From positions 186,001 through 250,000 of the forward strand of contig SAXG01000041.1 in assembly GCA_012932865.1 (NCBI GenBank): DNA of 64,000 bases. The letters are read 5' to 3'. This DNA comes from Amylostereum areolatum. Lineage: Eukaryota > Basidiomycota > Agaricomycetes > Russulales > Stereaceae. A program made the position numbers and the translations under genes. The notes below the pieces were generated by a model that did no database searches, had not been told where the DNA came from, and saw only the letters and a program-made list of their open reading frames with translations. This document shows, one piece after another, positions 1 to 10,267 of this stretch (positions within the stretch are counted from its first letter, which is position 1; the number at the start of each line of letters is the position of its first letter).

Positions 1-561
1 CATACGAGGAGTGTACCACGTGCGATAAAGCTTTAGCCTTTAGGAGTCTTGGCTTCTGCTGTTTAGCTTCAGCGCCAGGCTTGCCCCAATTCGCCTGATC
101 GTCGCACAGTAGTATTCAGAGCTCTTGGAGCCGGTACCAAAGCGGAATTCCATGCGACTGATGTATTTCCGATTCCCTGAAGTCGGGGACTCGATAACCA
201 ACTGCCAACAGTTGTGCAATCTCGTACAACGGCCTGGATCATGGCCTGGCTTGCGCCGCGAGCGGCTTTGGGACACATCAGAAGCACCATGAATTCAATG
301 ATTCATACTCATGACCTGAACTTGGTATGTATATGAAGTACGCGTAGTACCGTGGTGATATATGAAGTTGAAGGTCACGACTACTCTTACACGGGTACCA
401 CGTTTCGAGATGCCTGTCGATTTGTGGATCAGGAGTGGCCTCAGAAGCAAGGAAGATGTACATACAGTAGACCGCCCGTCCACTCGCGCTCAGCGCTCAA
501 TTTCGGAGACGGAGCTTGGAGTAAGGACAGTGATGGTACCGGTTGTGCCAATGTGACCCAA
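1..561. other. gene-free stretch
   Basis: Only short open frames without recognisable domains, splice structure or repeats are visible. I see no gene or regulatory element that I can support. Confidence 0.4.
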
Positions 562-563
562 TA

Positions 564-828
564 CTGTACCAATTGGAACGGTTCGTCTCGTCACGGTCAC
601 AGAGACCACTGACGAGACGAAATCTGCACTCTGTAACGTGTCACAAAGTTGTTTGACAAATCGTAATTCCGAGTTGAAGGTCACAACACGGAAAAAAAAG
701 GTCAAAAAAGGTCAAAATTTGCCAAAAATTGAACATTGTCACGTTCGCTAACCACCCCTGACAAAGCCAAATTTTCGTCGCACCTGTCACAGTCACAAGT
801 GGGTGACGAACCGATTCAATTGGTACAG
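564..828. mobile_element. MITE with TA target duplication, Tc1/mariner-like
   Basis: The ends are inverted repeats: CTGTACCAATTG at the left end and its reverse complement at the right end. Homology continues about 24 bp inward with roughly two mismatches. The dinucleotide TA flanks both sides (562-563 and 829-830). The 265-bp interior has no coding potential. TA duplications are typical of Tc1/mariner elements, so this is probably a non-autonomous relative; the autonomous parent is not in the window. Confidence 0.7.
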
Positions 829-964
829 TATTCTTCCACATAGCAGCGCCGGTGAGCGTCTTTTCGTTCCGGGTTGGCGCGTGGGCGCAGTATTCTTCCC
901 TTATTTATATAACCCGGGCCTCGGATCTCGAGGTGTGCTCGAGAGTCTAGACGTGCTCTGCGTG

Positions 965-973
965 GTTGTCGAT
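965..973. repeat. left 9-bp target-site duplication of element 1 (GTTGTCGAT)
   Basis: GTTGTCGAT directly precedes the left terminus of element 1 and recurs in direct orientation right after the right terminus at 9513-9521. Confidence 0.9.
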
Positions 974-1163
974 TAGTCTCGTTCCCAGACGTCAGAGAGG
1001 AGGGTTGTGCAGGGGAGATATGAGGATGGGACCGAGGGATAGGCTATCGGAAGGAACCGAGCGGAGATTAAAGTCGGAGGCAAAAAGACGCGACAAAACC
1101 CCTGCACAACCCTCCTCTCTGACGTCTGGGGCAGTTCGTCGCGGATTCCGACGTGCTGTCACA
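974..1163 (+). repeat. left TIR of element 1 with terminal foldback
   Basis: Two blocks match the right end in inverted orientation: 974-993 (16 of 20 positions against 9493-9512) and 1122-1163 (39 of 42 against 9416-9457). Between them lies a perfect 32-bp inverted repeat with arms 984-1015 and 1099-1130, beginning CCCAGACGTC. The terminus could therefore fold into a long hairpin. Confidence 0.85.
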
Positions 1164-1377
1164 GCGTGATAAAAGCGTTACAGGATCGTTACTATCAGGT
1201 GATTTTCTGTCATCATGATTACTCGTGTCGTCAGCCACTTTACGGGCCCTGCTGGTGTACCTGTTTATTTCAATTTCAACTCGTCTCTGTCTCGAGGGCT
1301 CTCCAGAGTCTCCAAATCTGAGACATGGCTCGCTTGCGTTGCACTGGCATCATCATAGTTTGAATAGAACTTTCACC

Positions 1378-4300
1378 ATGTCCCACCTTGTCGACAGTGA
1401 CGATTCCGATTTCTACTGGGAGTCCGTCGAGGCGTTCGAGAAGGCAGTGGAAACTAACATTGACAGCGACGACGACTCTGTGTTTTCATTCCATGATACA
1501 GATGCCTCGGACGGCGAAGGAAGTGATTCGGAGATGGACATAGACGACTATCCTATGAACTCGCACCAGCCCTTTCAAGACAACCATCCGAAATCCACCA
1601 ACTCCCGTGTTCCCCACTTCGAGCAAGCTTCGCAAGCCAACAAATCCACCGAATCGACAGCAGAAAAGGTCCGCAAGATCTGCATCGTCATTCAGGGCCT
1701 AGGGCTCAGCATTTCCACATTCTTGGCTGCACTCAGCTGGGGAGACGCAGAGTGTATTCAGGATCCAGTCATTCGAACCGAGAGAACGAAGCTGATGATG
1801 AGCGAGGACCTTCCAAATATCCTGGGCCACTGGTGGAAGCCCCCTGGAGGCAAAGCAGACGCAGGCCGATCTACGATGGAGAATTTTGTTACAGGTGCCG
1901 CTGGCAACATCATTCGACGGGAGATGAAGAAAATTGCCGACCTTTTTGCCTCTCCCGATGACCCTGTATCTCTCGAGGCTCTGACATCGCTTGACTTTGA
2001 GCGGCTAGCTAGAGACCTCCAGGATCCTGAAATTGGAGCACCTCAACTGTGGACAATGTTGAGACAGGCAGGGTGGACAGATAGGCAAGCAGCACAGAAT
2101 ACACATAAAACACCCGACAACGTGAGTGCCAGTGAAACATCTCATTAAAGAATGAAACCGAACTAACCTTCCATCCACGCGTAGGTCATCATGCATGTCC
2201 TTGGGATGCTGTCTTTTGTGCGTTCACAACGTTGCAACCGTCTCGCCACATTGTGGGCAATCTACCTGAAGTCGAGCGGTCTGAGCTCACGCGCCTACGA
2301 TGCTCTTCATGCTGCGCATCAGGAAAACTCCAAGTACTTGAGCTGTACTTGGACTTGGAGCCGGCAGCTTGGACTTGGGGACAACCCTTAGACAGAACTT
2401 GAACTGGAACAACAATACTTGCATACTTACTGAAAAAGGAAGCACTTGGAAGGGCCCTTAGAAATCTACTAATTCACTTATATACTTGAACATTTTATAG
2501 GTAGTTTGCATGAATTCCAAAAACTTGAATTGATCTCGAAAGTTGCTAAGTCGCGACTCGCGACTTGGTGAATTCGAGAACGAGATGAATCACGTGAGCT
2601 ACTATTTTCTCAACGCTCAACGCCGCGTTGTCTCCTTGTTCTTGACCACAACAACCGTCGTCGTCGTGGACCCGGCTTCACCGCCGTCGTCACCCTCGCC
2701 GCCGTCAACCTCGCCAACACCAGCAACGTCAACGTCGTCAACACCGGCAATGTCATCGCCGTCAATGCTGGTGTCATTGTCGCCGTCGCCCTCTCCTCAT
2801 GCCCCCATCACCCTCGAACACACCCTCGTCACCCCACCGTTCTCAAGACCCGCGTTCCCGTCGCCTCAACGGCCACGTCACCACCTCGCCTCCAACCCTC
2901 CTCTCCCCATCGTCCTCAACGGCCATGCCCGTCGCCCTCAACACCCACACCCGTCGCCCTCAACGCCAACGCGCCTGTCACCTCCAACGCCGATGCCCGT
3001 CGCCCCCAGTGCCGACGGCATCATCACGATGACGCGCGTCGTCCTCAGCGCCCACTCCCTCGTCTCCCCCCAGCACCCACTCCCTCGACGCCACCTCGTC
3101 ACCCGCCAACGCCCACGCCCTCGTTACCCCCCGTCGCCCGCAACGCCCACGCGCGTCGACCCCAGCACCGATGGCTTCATCACGGCGATGCGCGTCGTCC
3201 CCAGCGCCCACTCCTTCGTCACCTCCCAGCGCCAACGCCCTCGACGCCAACGCCTCGTCATCCGCCAACGACAACGCGCTCGTCACCTCCAATGCCCACG
3301 CGCTCATCACCCCAACACCCACGTGCTCGTCACCCCCCAACACCAATGTACCCGTCGCCCGCAGCGCGGACGGCGTCCCCAATGCCAACGCCCTCGTCGC
3401 TCCCACAGTGACGCCCGTCGTTCCCAGCACCCACTCCCGTGTCACCCCCCACTGTCGACGGCATCCTCACATCCCGCCGCCTCAATGCCCCTGCCTTGCG
3501 TCTCCGTCATTCCGACGCTTGCGGCTCCGTTGCCCCCAACGCTTGCAGCTTCGTCATCCGTTGCTGTCGTCCTCGTTGGAGCTGTCAACAAGGTATGTCT
3601 TCTTGCTTCCATATTTTTTCGAGGTTGTTTGACATGGAGCTGGTAGGATTTGTTAGGAGCTAGTGATATCATTCTGATGTGTTGGTTCTTGGTGTCTCAA
3701 TCTCTCTTCAGGTTTGTCTTGTACCTCTTTACATGTACCTAGCAGTATCTACCTGTACTTAGTAGTTATGAATAACAATTTGATTTCCCATCCCTGAAAT
3801 GTGTGTGCATCTAAGGTCTTGACAAGGCTCTTCAAGACAGAACTCAAGCTATCAAAAGGACCTAACTCATGAGTACTTGAGTGACAAGGTATGCTCAAGG
3901 ACATTGTACAGGACCTTCAAGTGCCTAGGAAGGCATGGTCAAGTTATAGCTGACCTTGGACAAGTAAAGGGACATGGCTTGGCCAAGTGCCATGTTACTT
4001 AGAGCTTGGAACCTTGGGTGACTTGCCCAAGGGTCCCAAGGCACTGTCAAGTAAGTGGAGTTTTCCTGATGCGGGGTTCATCATGAGCAGCAAGTGGACG
4101 AACGACACCTACAAAAAGATCTCGAAGAGGGCGGTGGTCAAGATGATCGAAATGTTCAAGGACCGTACCTGCATATTGTCTCATGACAATGTGAACCTTC
4201 CAAAGCGGGTCTTCTCCATGCGCACTGACCACGCCAACAACTTTTACAGTGGATGTGCCGGGACATTATGGGTCCTGCCAGAAAATGTCAAACTGCCTCC

Positions 4301-5989
4301 GGAGATAAACACAAGCTATCAGCAACAACGGAGAGAGGGCGGAAAAGAACCATTTGACCTTGTGTCACTAATCTCAGGTGTGGGTTACGAGGATTCGCAA
4401 ACACGCATGGATATGCAGGCCAAATACCGTATCCTTCGTTTCCTGCTCGAATCGCCTGCATTCAAATCGTATGCACACCGCGACGACACGCTTCTGAAGG
4501 CACCCGACCCGGTGGAACTCCTCCCTGCAGGCCCGGAACATGTCATCGAACAATACATATTCCATACGGCAGACATCGAAGAGGCAAGCTATGAAGGGAA
4601 TGACCGCGTCTTGCGGGAATGGTTGCGGCAGCTGAAGACGGATACACCAGAGGACCGCAAGAAGTTAGCTCAAGAACGACTTATTCCCATCATCGGAGAC
4701 CAGCTTACCGTCGAACGTCTGCGTGGCATGGCAAAATTCCGACACGACGACATCAATGCGAGCGAGCGGATGGACAACTTCGTCCCTGTCTTCGGATGGT
4801 TCCACCTCCTCTTCGCTTTTAGCGGATCCATATTGGACCAGTACCAGGGTACATCTGCGGGCGAGAGCCTTCAGCGCGCGTTCGACCTGTTAAACCGGAA
4901 GGGGCTCCAAAAAAAACAAGCAAAGGGCACTCACTGGCACGACCTTGACGAAGCACTGTGGCACGTCGGAGAGGCACTCATTCTAGCCTGCTGGATCGAG
5001 ATGTCGGATGCCGAATGTCTTGAAGACCTGGCGAAAAAGACTCCCGAGGAGCTGATCAATATCCAAGGCCGTATTTTCAATGAATGTGCATCGAGGCCAG
5101 CGCTACAAAGGATGACGGAGATGGGAGATGACATGGACGAAGTCAGGTATCGGTCCGCAATATTTCTCATGGACGTACTTTTGTACTTCGATTTGCGCGA
5201 GGCCATCAAGATTGGAGACGTAGGGCGTATGGAGGATCTGGTTCCCGACCTCCTTTACCGATTCGCTGGTGGGAACAACCCGAGGTACAAGATCGAGATG
5301 CTGGAGCTATTGCAAGCCTTCCTATGCGAATGGCCAAAGGAGCTAAAGTGAGTCTGAACGTGGAAATAAAAATTCGCAGATGAACGGGACGTACTTACAG
5401 CTTTGTCAGGGACTTCGTCAAGCGGCATTGTTGGCTGGTAAATCGTGAAGGAAAGCGAGACAGTTTTTTGCCTGTTGATCAAGCACAAGAACAAAACATA
5501 AAGGATATCAAGGTTAGTACTAGTGTGATGTCCGTACTACTCGAGTGTGTTTACCTCTCGTCATTCGTGCAGGTTACATATCGTTCAAGTGGGCCAGGAG
5601 CGACCATGGAACAACTCTCGTCCATATCACCCGGAATCCCTGTCCTTCGCGCAGTTAGAAAACACATGAAGTGGCAGCACAAGACCGTCGCATCGAGAGG
5701 GACTCACCACAAAATCCCGAACAAGGACAAGGACGTCAAACGGCAGATGGATGTCACTGTGAGAGAACACTGGTTCGTGCAGAGCGATACTCGCAAAGTA
5801 CGCACCTCGAAGGACCAAGTCAAGGATGTTGTTTCGGCGGGAATTCGGGAGCTTGAACACGGCGCCTTCAGCCGATGGTGGCAAGGTCGGAATTTTGCAC
5901 GATCGACGAAGGAGATATGGCCGAGAACGATGGACGCGATGGACACGACGACCGGGGGCTCGTGCACGACGACAGCGGAGTACACGTAG
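1378..5989 (+). CDS. DUF6589 protein, putative transposase of element 1, interrupted by a nested transposon
   Basis: Exons: 1378-2121, 2185-2316, (transposon 2317-4071), 4074-5347, 5401-5512 and 5573-5989. Ignoring the insert, they encode about 892 aa. The start is the first in-frame ATG. The N-terminus is acidic (residues 1-60). Then comes the family's N-terminal helical region with an ALSWGD motif, SHDN followed by VFSMR-D near residue 335, and GDQLTVERLRG near residue 500. The C-terminal segment ends with the signature DIKVTYRSxGP. The two Asp motifs on predicted strands could be RNase-H-fold catalytic residues (inference). DUF6589 is an uncharacterised family, abundant in Agaricomycetes. 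The insertion falls between the LHAA and GFIMSSKW segments, so this copy should make no full-length product. It is convergent with the helicase gene, with about 60 bp between them. Confidence 0.88.
2317..4071. mobile_element. 1,755-bp non-autonomous TIR element nested in the DUF6589 gene
   Basis: The insert begins CATCAGGAAAACTCC and ends with the exact reverse complement; homology runs about 24 bp with two mismatches. CG flanks both sides (2315-2316 and 4072-4073). Deleting the insert plus one CG rejoins the DUF6589 reading frame at Ala-Ala-Gly-Phe, where the family is continuous. Subterminal regions are crowded with ACTTG/CAAGT motifs, like transposase-binding arrays. No transposase is present. 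A 2-3 bp duplication suggests a CACTA/Plavaka-type parent, but this is tentative. Confidence 0.85.
2640..3600. repeat. low-complexity GTC/CCC-rich tract inside the nested element
   Basis: About 1 kb of degenerate repeats built from cgtc, caacgcc, caccc and similar units. All frames stay open for long stretches only because of composition, giving Pro/Ser/Arg/His-rich translations. I do not regard it as a gene. It looks like an expanded minisatellite or captured simple sequence forming the core of the nested element. Confidence 0.6.
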
Positions 5990-6051
5990 GTATATATAGG
6001 GTGTGCGGGGTGTATGACGTACATGACGTATGTGGCGTACTATAGTTAACT

Positions 6052-9000
6052 TCAGCCAAGTTGACCGCGGGGAGTCGCGTCCGCACCCTGAAGATGGCCG
6101 GGAGCTCCATCGGTAGGAAGGGGGTGCAAGACGGGTACCCTGATACGTCGGGCAGGTGGGGTAGGAGAAGAGGGTCTAGTACCAGTAAACACCGGGGGGT
6201 AATGTAGGTAAGAAGGAGCTGGGTACGGAGGGTGAGACGGAGGCGCGAATGAGTAAGGATCGGCGGGAGAGAGCCAGTACGGCGAGGCTCCTGTAGACAT
6301 CGTTGGTGACGGCGTTGCGGGCGGCGGAGTGGCCATGCCGATAGCATAGCCAGGTGACGCTCCTGGTGTTGTGGCGTCTGGGGAGCTTCATGATCAGATT
6401 TGTATACGAGTGGATCAGCGAACGTACAGGGAGTAGAGTTGTCACTCGGGTAGTAACGATGGTAAGACCACAGACGCTGGGGATCGTATGGGTACGGGGT
6501 GTGTTGAGCCAGAGCTGACTGTGAACGAGCTGGCGGCGGTGTAGATTGTAGAATTGTGGCGGAAGACGCGGGACCGCCGGACGGCTGTGATAGATTGGAC
6601 GTCGCGCCTGCGGGAACCGACGTGGGGCGAAGAGGTGCTGACAAGGGGGGCGGTAGACTGTGTGCACCTAACGACACACTCGCTGGCGCTTCCGGTGTGC
6701 GAACGAGATGGGGGACAGGGCGTGGCTTAATGCGCTTTCGCGGGACTTCAGCATCGGAGGGAATCTGGTATAATGTGAGCGCTCGTGACACGGATACAGT
6801 CCGTGAACTCACCGACAATTGAACCACAGACGTTGACACTGCGGGAGTCGCAGGGGCTCGCGCGCGAGACAGACGAGCTGACGGCGGCTGCCTTTTTTTC
6901 TCCTCTTGTTTCCGCGCACACTCCTCCTCCTTCGCGATCCGTTTTTCCTCGTTCTTCCTCGCTGTTTCTGCCTTCCGGTCGTCCGCATTCTTTTTCTTCT
7001 TCGCTTCGTGCTCGTCATTGACCCTCGCATCGACCTCCTGGATAAGATCGAGCACTTCCTGCCCGTGTTTCTCCAACCACAACCACTCCTTAGCCGCCAC
7101 GGAGTCGGAATCTCGAACGTCATCGACGACTCTCCAGCGTGCATGACTCGCAAACGCGGTCAGCACAGTCTCCGCCATCAGAGCACTGGCCCCCCAACAG
7201 CACCGCTGGTACCACTTCCACCATGTATCCGTCCTCCACTTCGTAAGAGCGAGACGTACCTCTCGCAAGCGATCATCGCGACGGTGTTTGGGACCCACGG
7301 CGGTTGAGTCTTCGGGTGGCTCGCGCATGGCACGCTTCCCAGCAGCGTTGACATTCTTGCTTGGGGTCCTGTGCGTGACGGCGGTGTCCGAACGGTTTCT
7401 TTGAGTAGGCGGTGGGGTAGATGGAGGCGGGGGCGGGACGGATGGAGGCGGAGGCGGGGTAGATGGAGGTAGTGTGAGAGGGGTGGGGACGCGTGAGAGA
7501 CTCGATGTCGATTCGGACACCGGGCTTGACGCGCGCGTTTGACCTCGTGTTGGACAATTGTCGCAACAAGTTCCAGGAGCACCTAACACCGGAACTCAAG
7601 TAAGAACAACGGTCGATAAGCGGCAGAGCCGACAATATGTGTTTTATGCAAGTTTACACTCACCTTCACGTGGGACAGGGTTGTTGAAGTGAGAATCGGC
7701 AACATCGCGACGACACTCCGTGGCCTCGATCCATTCTCGCAAGCCATCCTCGATCTCCTTAACGTACTCGACGTCATCACCTTCGAGACGCTTTGTCTTT
7801 CCTTTCTCCTGGAAAACCGTCGGCTGGACAAGCAAAATAGCCTTGCATATACGGCTTGTTCCACGGCCTGCCCTGCCTGCGCGCTGAAACCATATCGCAA
7901 GTGATTTCGGGACCATAAATTGGACGACAAAGTCGAGACCTGAGACATCGCAACCCTAGCGACCTTGTATGTAAGTTTCTCTCCACTAATGCACAACATG
8001 AGCCAGACTTACCATGCCTGCGGCTTCGCTTGCAAACAATATGTCAACATTCCCTCGACGAAACTCCTCCATGATGTACGGTTTGGTCACCTCCCCGCGT
8101 CGCAAATTATAGCATGACACCCGCGCACGCAACTCAGACGGCAGACGCTCCTCAAACCACCGCTTCGCTTCCATCGAGAGTAAGATGTCGTCAAAAAAGA
8201 TGATGCCGCGTTCGAGCTTAGGACCCTGCGAGTTCGGCAAGAGAAAGGCCAAGGACTCTAGGTCAGAACGTCCCGCACTCATCATGCGGACCTTCCAGGT
8301 GAGATTTGGGCGGTTGTTTCCGAGATTGAGGTGGAACATGTTGGAGCGGGACATGTGCGTTATCTTGCGTATCTCAACCAGATCCGAAGGCGTGAGGGTG
8401 GCAGACGTTACAAGGAAGGGGACAGCAGATGAGCCAAACGCACGGAGCGTTCCGAGTTCAGCAAACATCTTGCGAAATTTGTCGCCCCATAGGGTGATAC
8501 AATGCGCCTCGTCGATGATAAACGCGGCGAGCCTCTTCGAGATCTTCGGATCATCGAGAACAGTGCGCAACTTTCCAAGCAAACACATCTCGGGAGACGT
8601 AATAATGATCTGGCAATAACCCTGTCGTATGCGCTGTTTGTCCCAAAGTCAAGCAGTAGTAAGTATTCTACACGAAAAAATGAGACACACCTTCTCGACA
8701 CCTTCGTTCCAAGTCTCGCCGTTTACCGCTTGTGCCTGCAGTCCTAGCTCTGTGAAACGTCGTTCCTAAATGAAGTTGTCAAAACACGGGAACTGTGAGT
8801 AGTATCTTTCCGATAGCTAGCCTCTGCTTACCTGATCTTGTTCAAGAGCGTTGAGAGGTGAAATGACACAAATTGTCTTGTTTGCCCTATAGAAAAGCGG
8901 TAGGGCAAACGGGATTGTTTTGCCTGCCCCGGTCGCGGCAATAAGCTCGCAGTCGACACCGAGGAGAAGGCACTCCGCAATGTCAAGCTGCCAGGAGTGT

Positions 9001-9245
9001 GGAATGATCTTGCCATGCGAACGAGCCTTGCATTCATCCGACATTTTTCTCCTCGCTTCCACGGAGTTATATTTCAATGAGCCTTCCGCCGCTGCTCTTC
9101 GAGCAGCCTCAAGTAATAGAAGAGAACGCAGCCGCTCTCTTTGGTGTGCTGCAGCGCGACCTATTGTTTCAGGAGACTCGTGTTTGAGCTGAGGCGATGG
9201 CGGTGGAGCACGGGGAAGATCGTCCTCAGACGGACAGGAGGACAT
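6052..9245 (-). CDS. RecQ-like DNA helicase of element 1
   Basis: Six exons read on the minus strand: 9245-8832, 8765-8691, 8633-8013, 7955-7664, 7582-6428 and 6377-6052, about 960 aa. The start is the first in-frame ATG below an upstream stop. Superfamily-2 motifs appear in order: Walker A (ATGAGKT), motif II DEAHC within FIIDEAHC, motif III SATL, motif V region (SEAAGMGCDV) and motif VI QRAGRAGRG. The RecQ-typical zinc region ends in CCDNC. After it comes a long, poorly structured Pro/Ser-rich tail of about 450 residues with a Lys/Glu-rich coiled-coil-like stretch. The gene ends about 60 bp from the convergent DUF6589 stop. No frameshift is seen, so this helicase may be functional. A subtelomeric host helicase is an alternative origin, but the TIRs and target duplication argue for element cargo. 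Confidence 0.88.
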
Positions 9246-9415
9246 GGGATCGGGGGCACAGGACTTGGTGGACGTCGGGGGCAAAAGTGAAATTTCAAAT
9301 TAAACGGTTGCTTCGTAGGTTTACACATGAATCGTATGTCATACTGAACGCGTTCGACCGCGTTGGATCACGTTTTCCAGGCCCCCTGGTCATGCTTCGT
9401 GACTGATGGCATCAT

Positions 9416-9512
9416 TGTGACAGCACGTCGGAAATCGCGACGAAATGCCCCAGACGTTGCACGAGTCCTCGCGGAGCCGGTTCGAGTGCGAAAACGTCTG
9501 GAGCCGAGACTA
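9416..9512 (-). repeat. right TIR of element 1
   Basis: Inverted homologue of 974-1163. The inner block 9416-9457 matches 39 of 42 positions and the outer block 9493-9512 matches 16 of 20. As at the left end, CCAGACGTT (9450-9458) and AACGTCTGG (9493-9501) form an inverted repeat, here with a shorter spacer. Confidence 0.85.
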
Positions 9513-9521
9513 GTTGTCGAT
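9513..9521. repeat. right 9-bp target-site duplication of element 1
   Basis: GTTGTCGAT, an exact direct copy of 965-973, abuts the right terminus CGAGACTA. Confidence 0.9.
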
Positions 9522-9971
9522 GGTCTCCGACACCGTTTTTCTCATCCATTATGGAAAGAATAACGTCAAACTCCGCTCTCTGCATTACTACGGCGCTACT
9601 TTCTGTGAAAGTGATCCGGAAGCTGCATGTCTGCGCCTGTTTAATTGGTTTTTGGGGCGAGGTTCGTATGATATCTGCTTCGCGAAACGTCAGGTGTTCG
9701 CTGAGCTCTCGAGATTTATATCAGCTCCGCGATGCATCCTCGCTCGATCGGAGGCCTGGTGCGGATTCCTAGTTCCTTCCGATGTCCACGCTCCTGAGGA
9801 AGCATGCATCCACATGTGCGGCATACAACACTCCTCCCTCGCTTCAGCCCTGTCATCCGATCGCACAGGGCATTTAAGTCCTCTAAACGGAGAGCTCTCA
9901 GATACTCACCTTTCCCCCCAATGTCTAGTACGTCTCTTTCGCCCACAATTGTAAGCCTAGTTGAAGCATAG

Positions 9972-10267
9972 ATGCTAGATAGGGACTACATTCGTGAACT
10001 CAACAACCACTTACAAGCCTCCCGACCAGGCTTCTCGCTTAGCTGGACTCTGCAGCAAGAGGGTCCCTCGCACGCCGCCGTACACGTAGCAAATGTCGTA
10101 GGTATGGCGAGCATCCGACTCCCCTCTTGGTCCTGGAAGCTAACGCAAGGTTGGTCGGCATCCTAGTCAATGGCGATATCATAGGCAGCGGCACTGGAAA
10201 AACCAAGCAGAAAGCCAAGAGTGCAGCTTCACTGGATGCTCTTCGTATGCTCGGCGTTTTTCAATAA
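9972..10267 (+). CDS. small single-domain dsRNA-binding protein (copy A)
   Basis: Two exons, 9972-10101 and 10167-10267, encode 76 aa made almost entirely of one double-stranded-RNA-binding motif. Helix 1 has DYIRELNNHLQ, the loop EGPSHAAVH follows, and the C-terminal RNA-contacting helix reads GTGKTKQKAKSAASLDALR. The 65-nt intron has a GTATGG donor and a CTAAC branch site. The intron sits in the same place and phase (phase 1, before the NGDIIGSG strand) as in the paralogue at 14752. An upstream ATG at 9921 starts a frame resembling the paralogue's N-terminus but stops before 9972, so an N-terminal extension may have been lost. The partner is unknown; an RNA-silencing or antiviral role would be speculation. 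Confidence 0.7.

Larger units (their letters stand above)
974..9512. mobile_element. Element 1: DNA transposon with DUF6589 and RecQ-like helicase genes
   Basis: This 8.5-kb unit is bounded by TAGTCTCG at the left and CGAGACTA at the right, and flanked by the 9-bp direct repeat GTTGTCGAT. It contains a DUF6589 gene on + (1378-5989) and a RecQ-like helicase gene on - (6052-9245), tail to tail with about 60 bp between stop codons. Removing the 1,755-bp element nested at 2317-4071 leaves about 6.8 kb. Element 2 (22334-43728) has the same gene pair, gene orientation, target-duplication length and related termini. The TIRs are diverged, so it is older than element 2. DUF6589 as transposase is inference; helicase-bearing Academ transposons are the nearest described group I recall. 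Confidence 0.9.

Noticed and set aside
984..1130. Hairpin considered as an independent foldback MITE
   Set aside because: Its outer and inner borders are matched by the right end of element 1, and the 9-bp duplication lies outside it, so it is part of that element's TIR.
2543..3646. A 367-codon open frame on + and overlapping long frames on -, Pro/Ser/Arg-rich
   Set aside because: All frames are open because of simple GTC/CCC sequence; there is no domain, and it lies inside a non-autonomous transposon.
9514..9954. A 146-codon frame beside element 1
   Set aside because: It begins within the target duplication, has no domain, and its composition is not protein-like.
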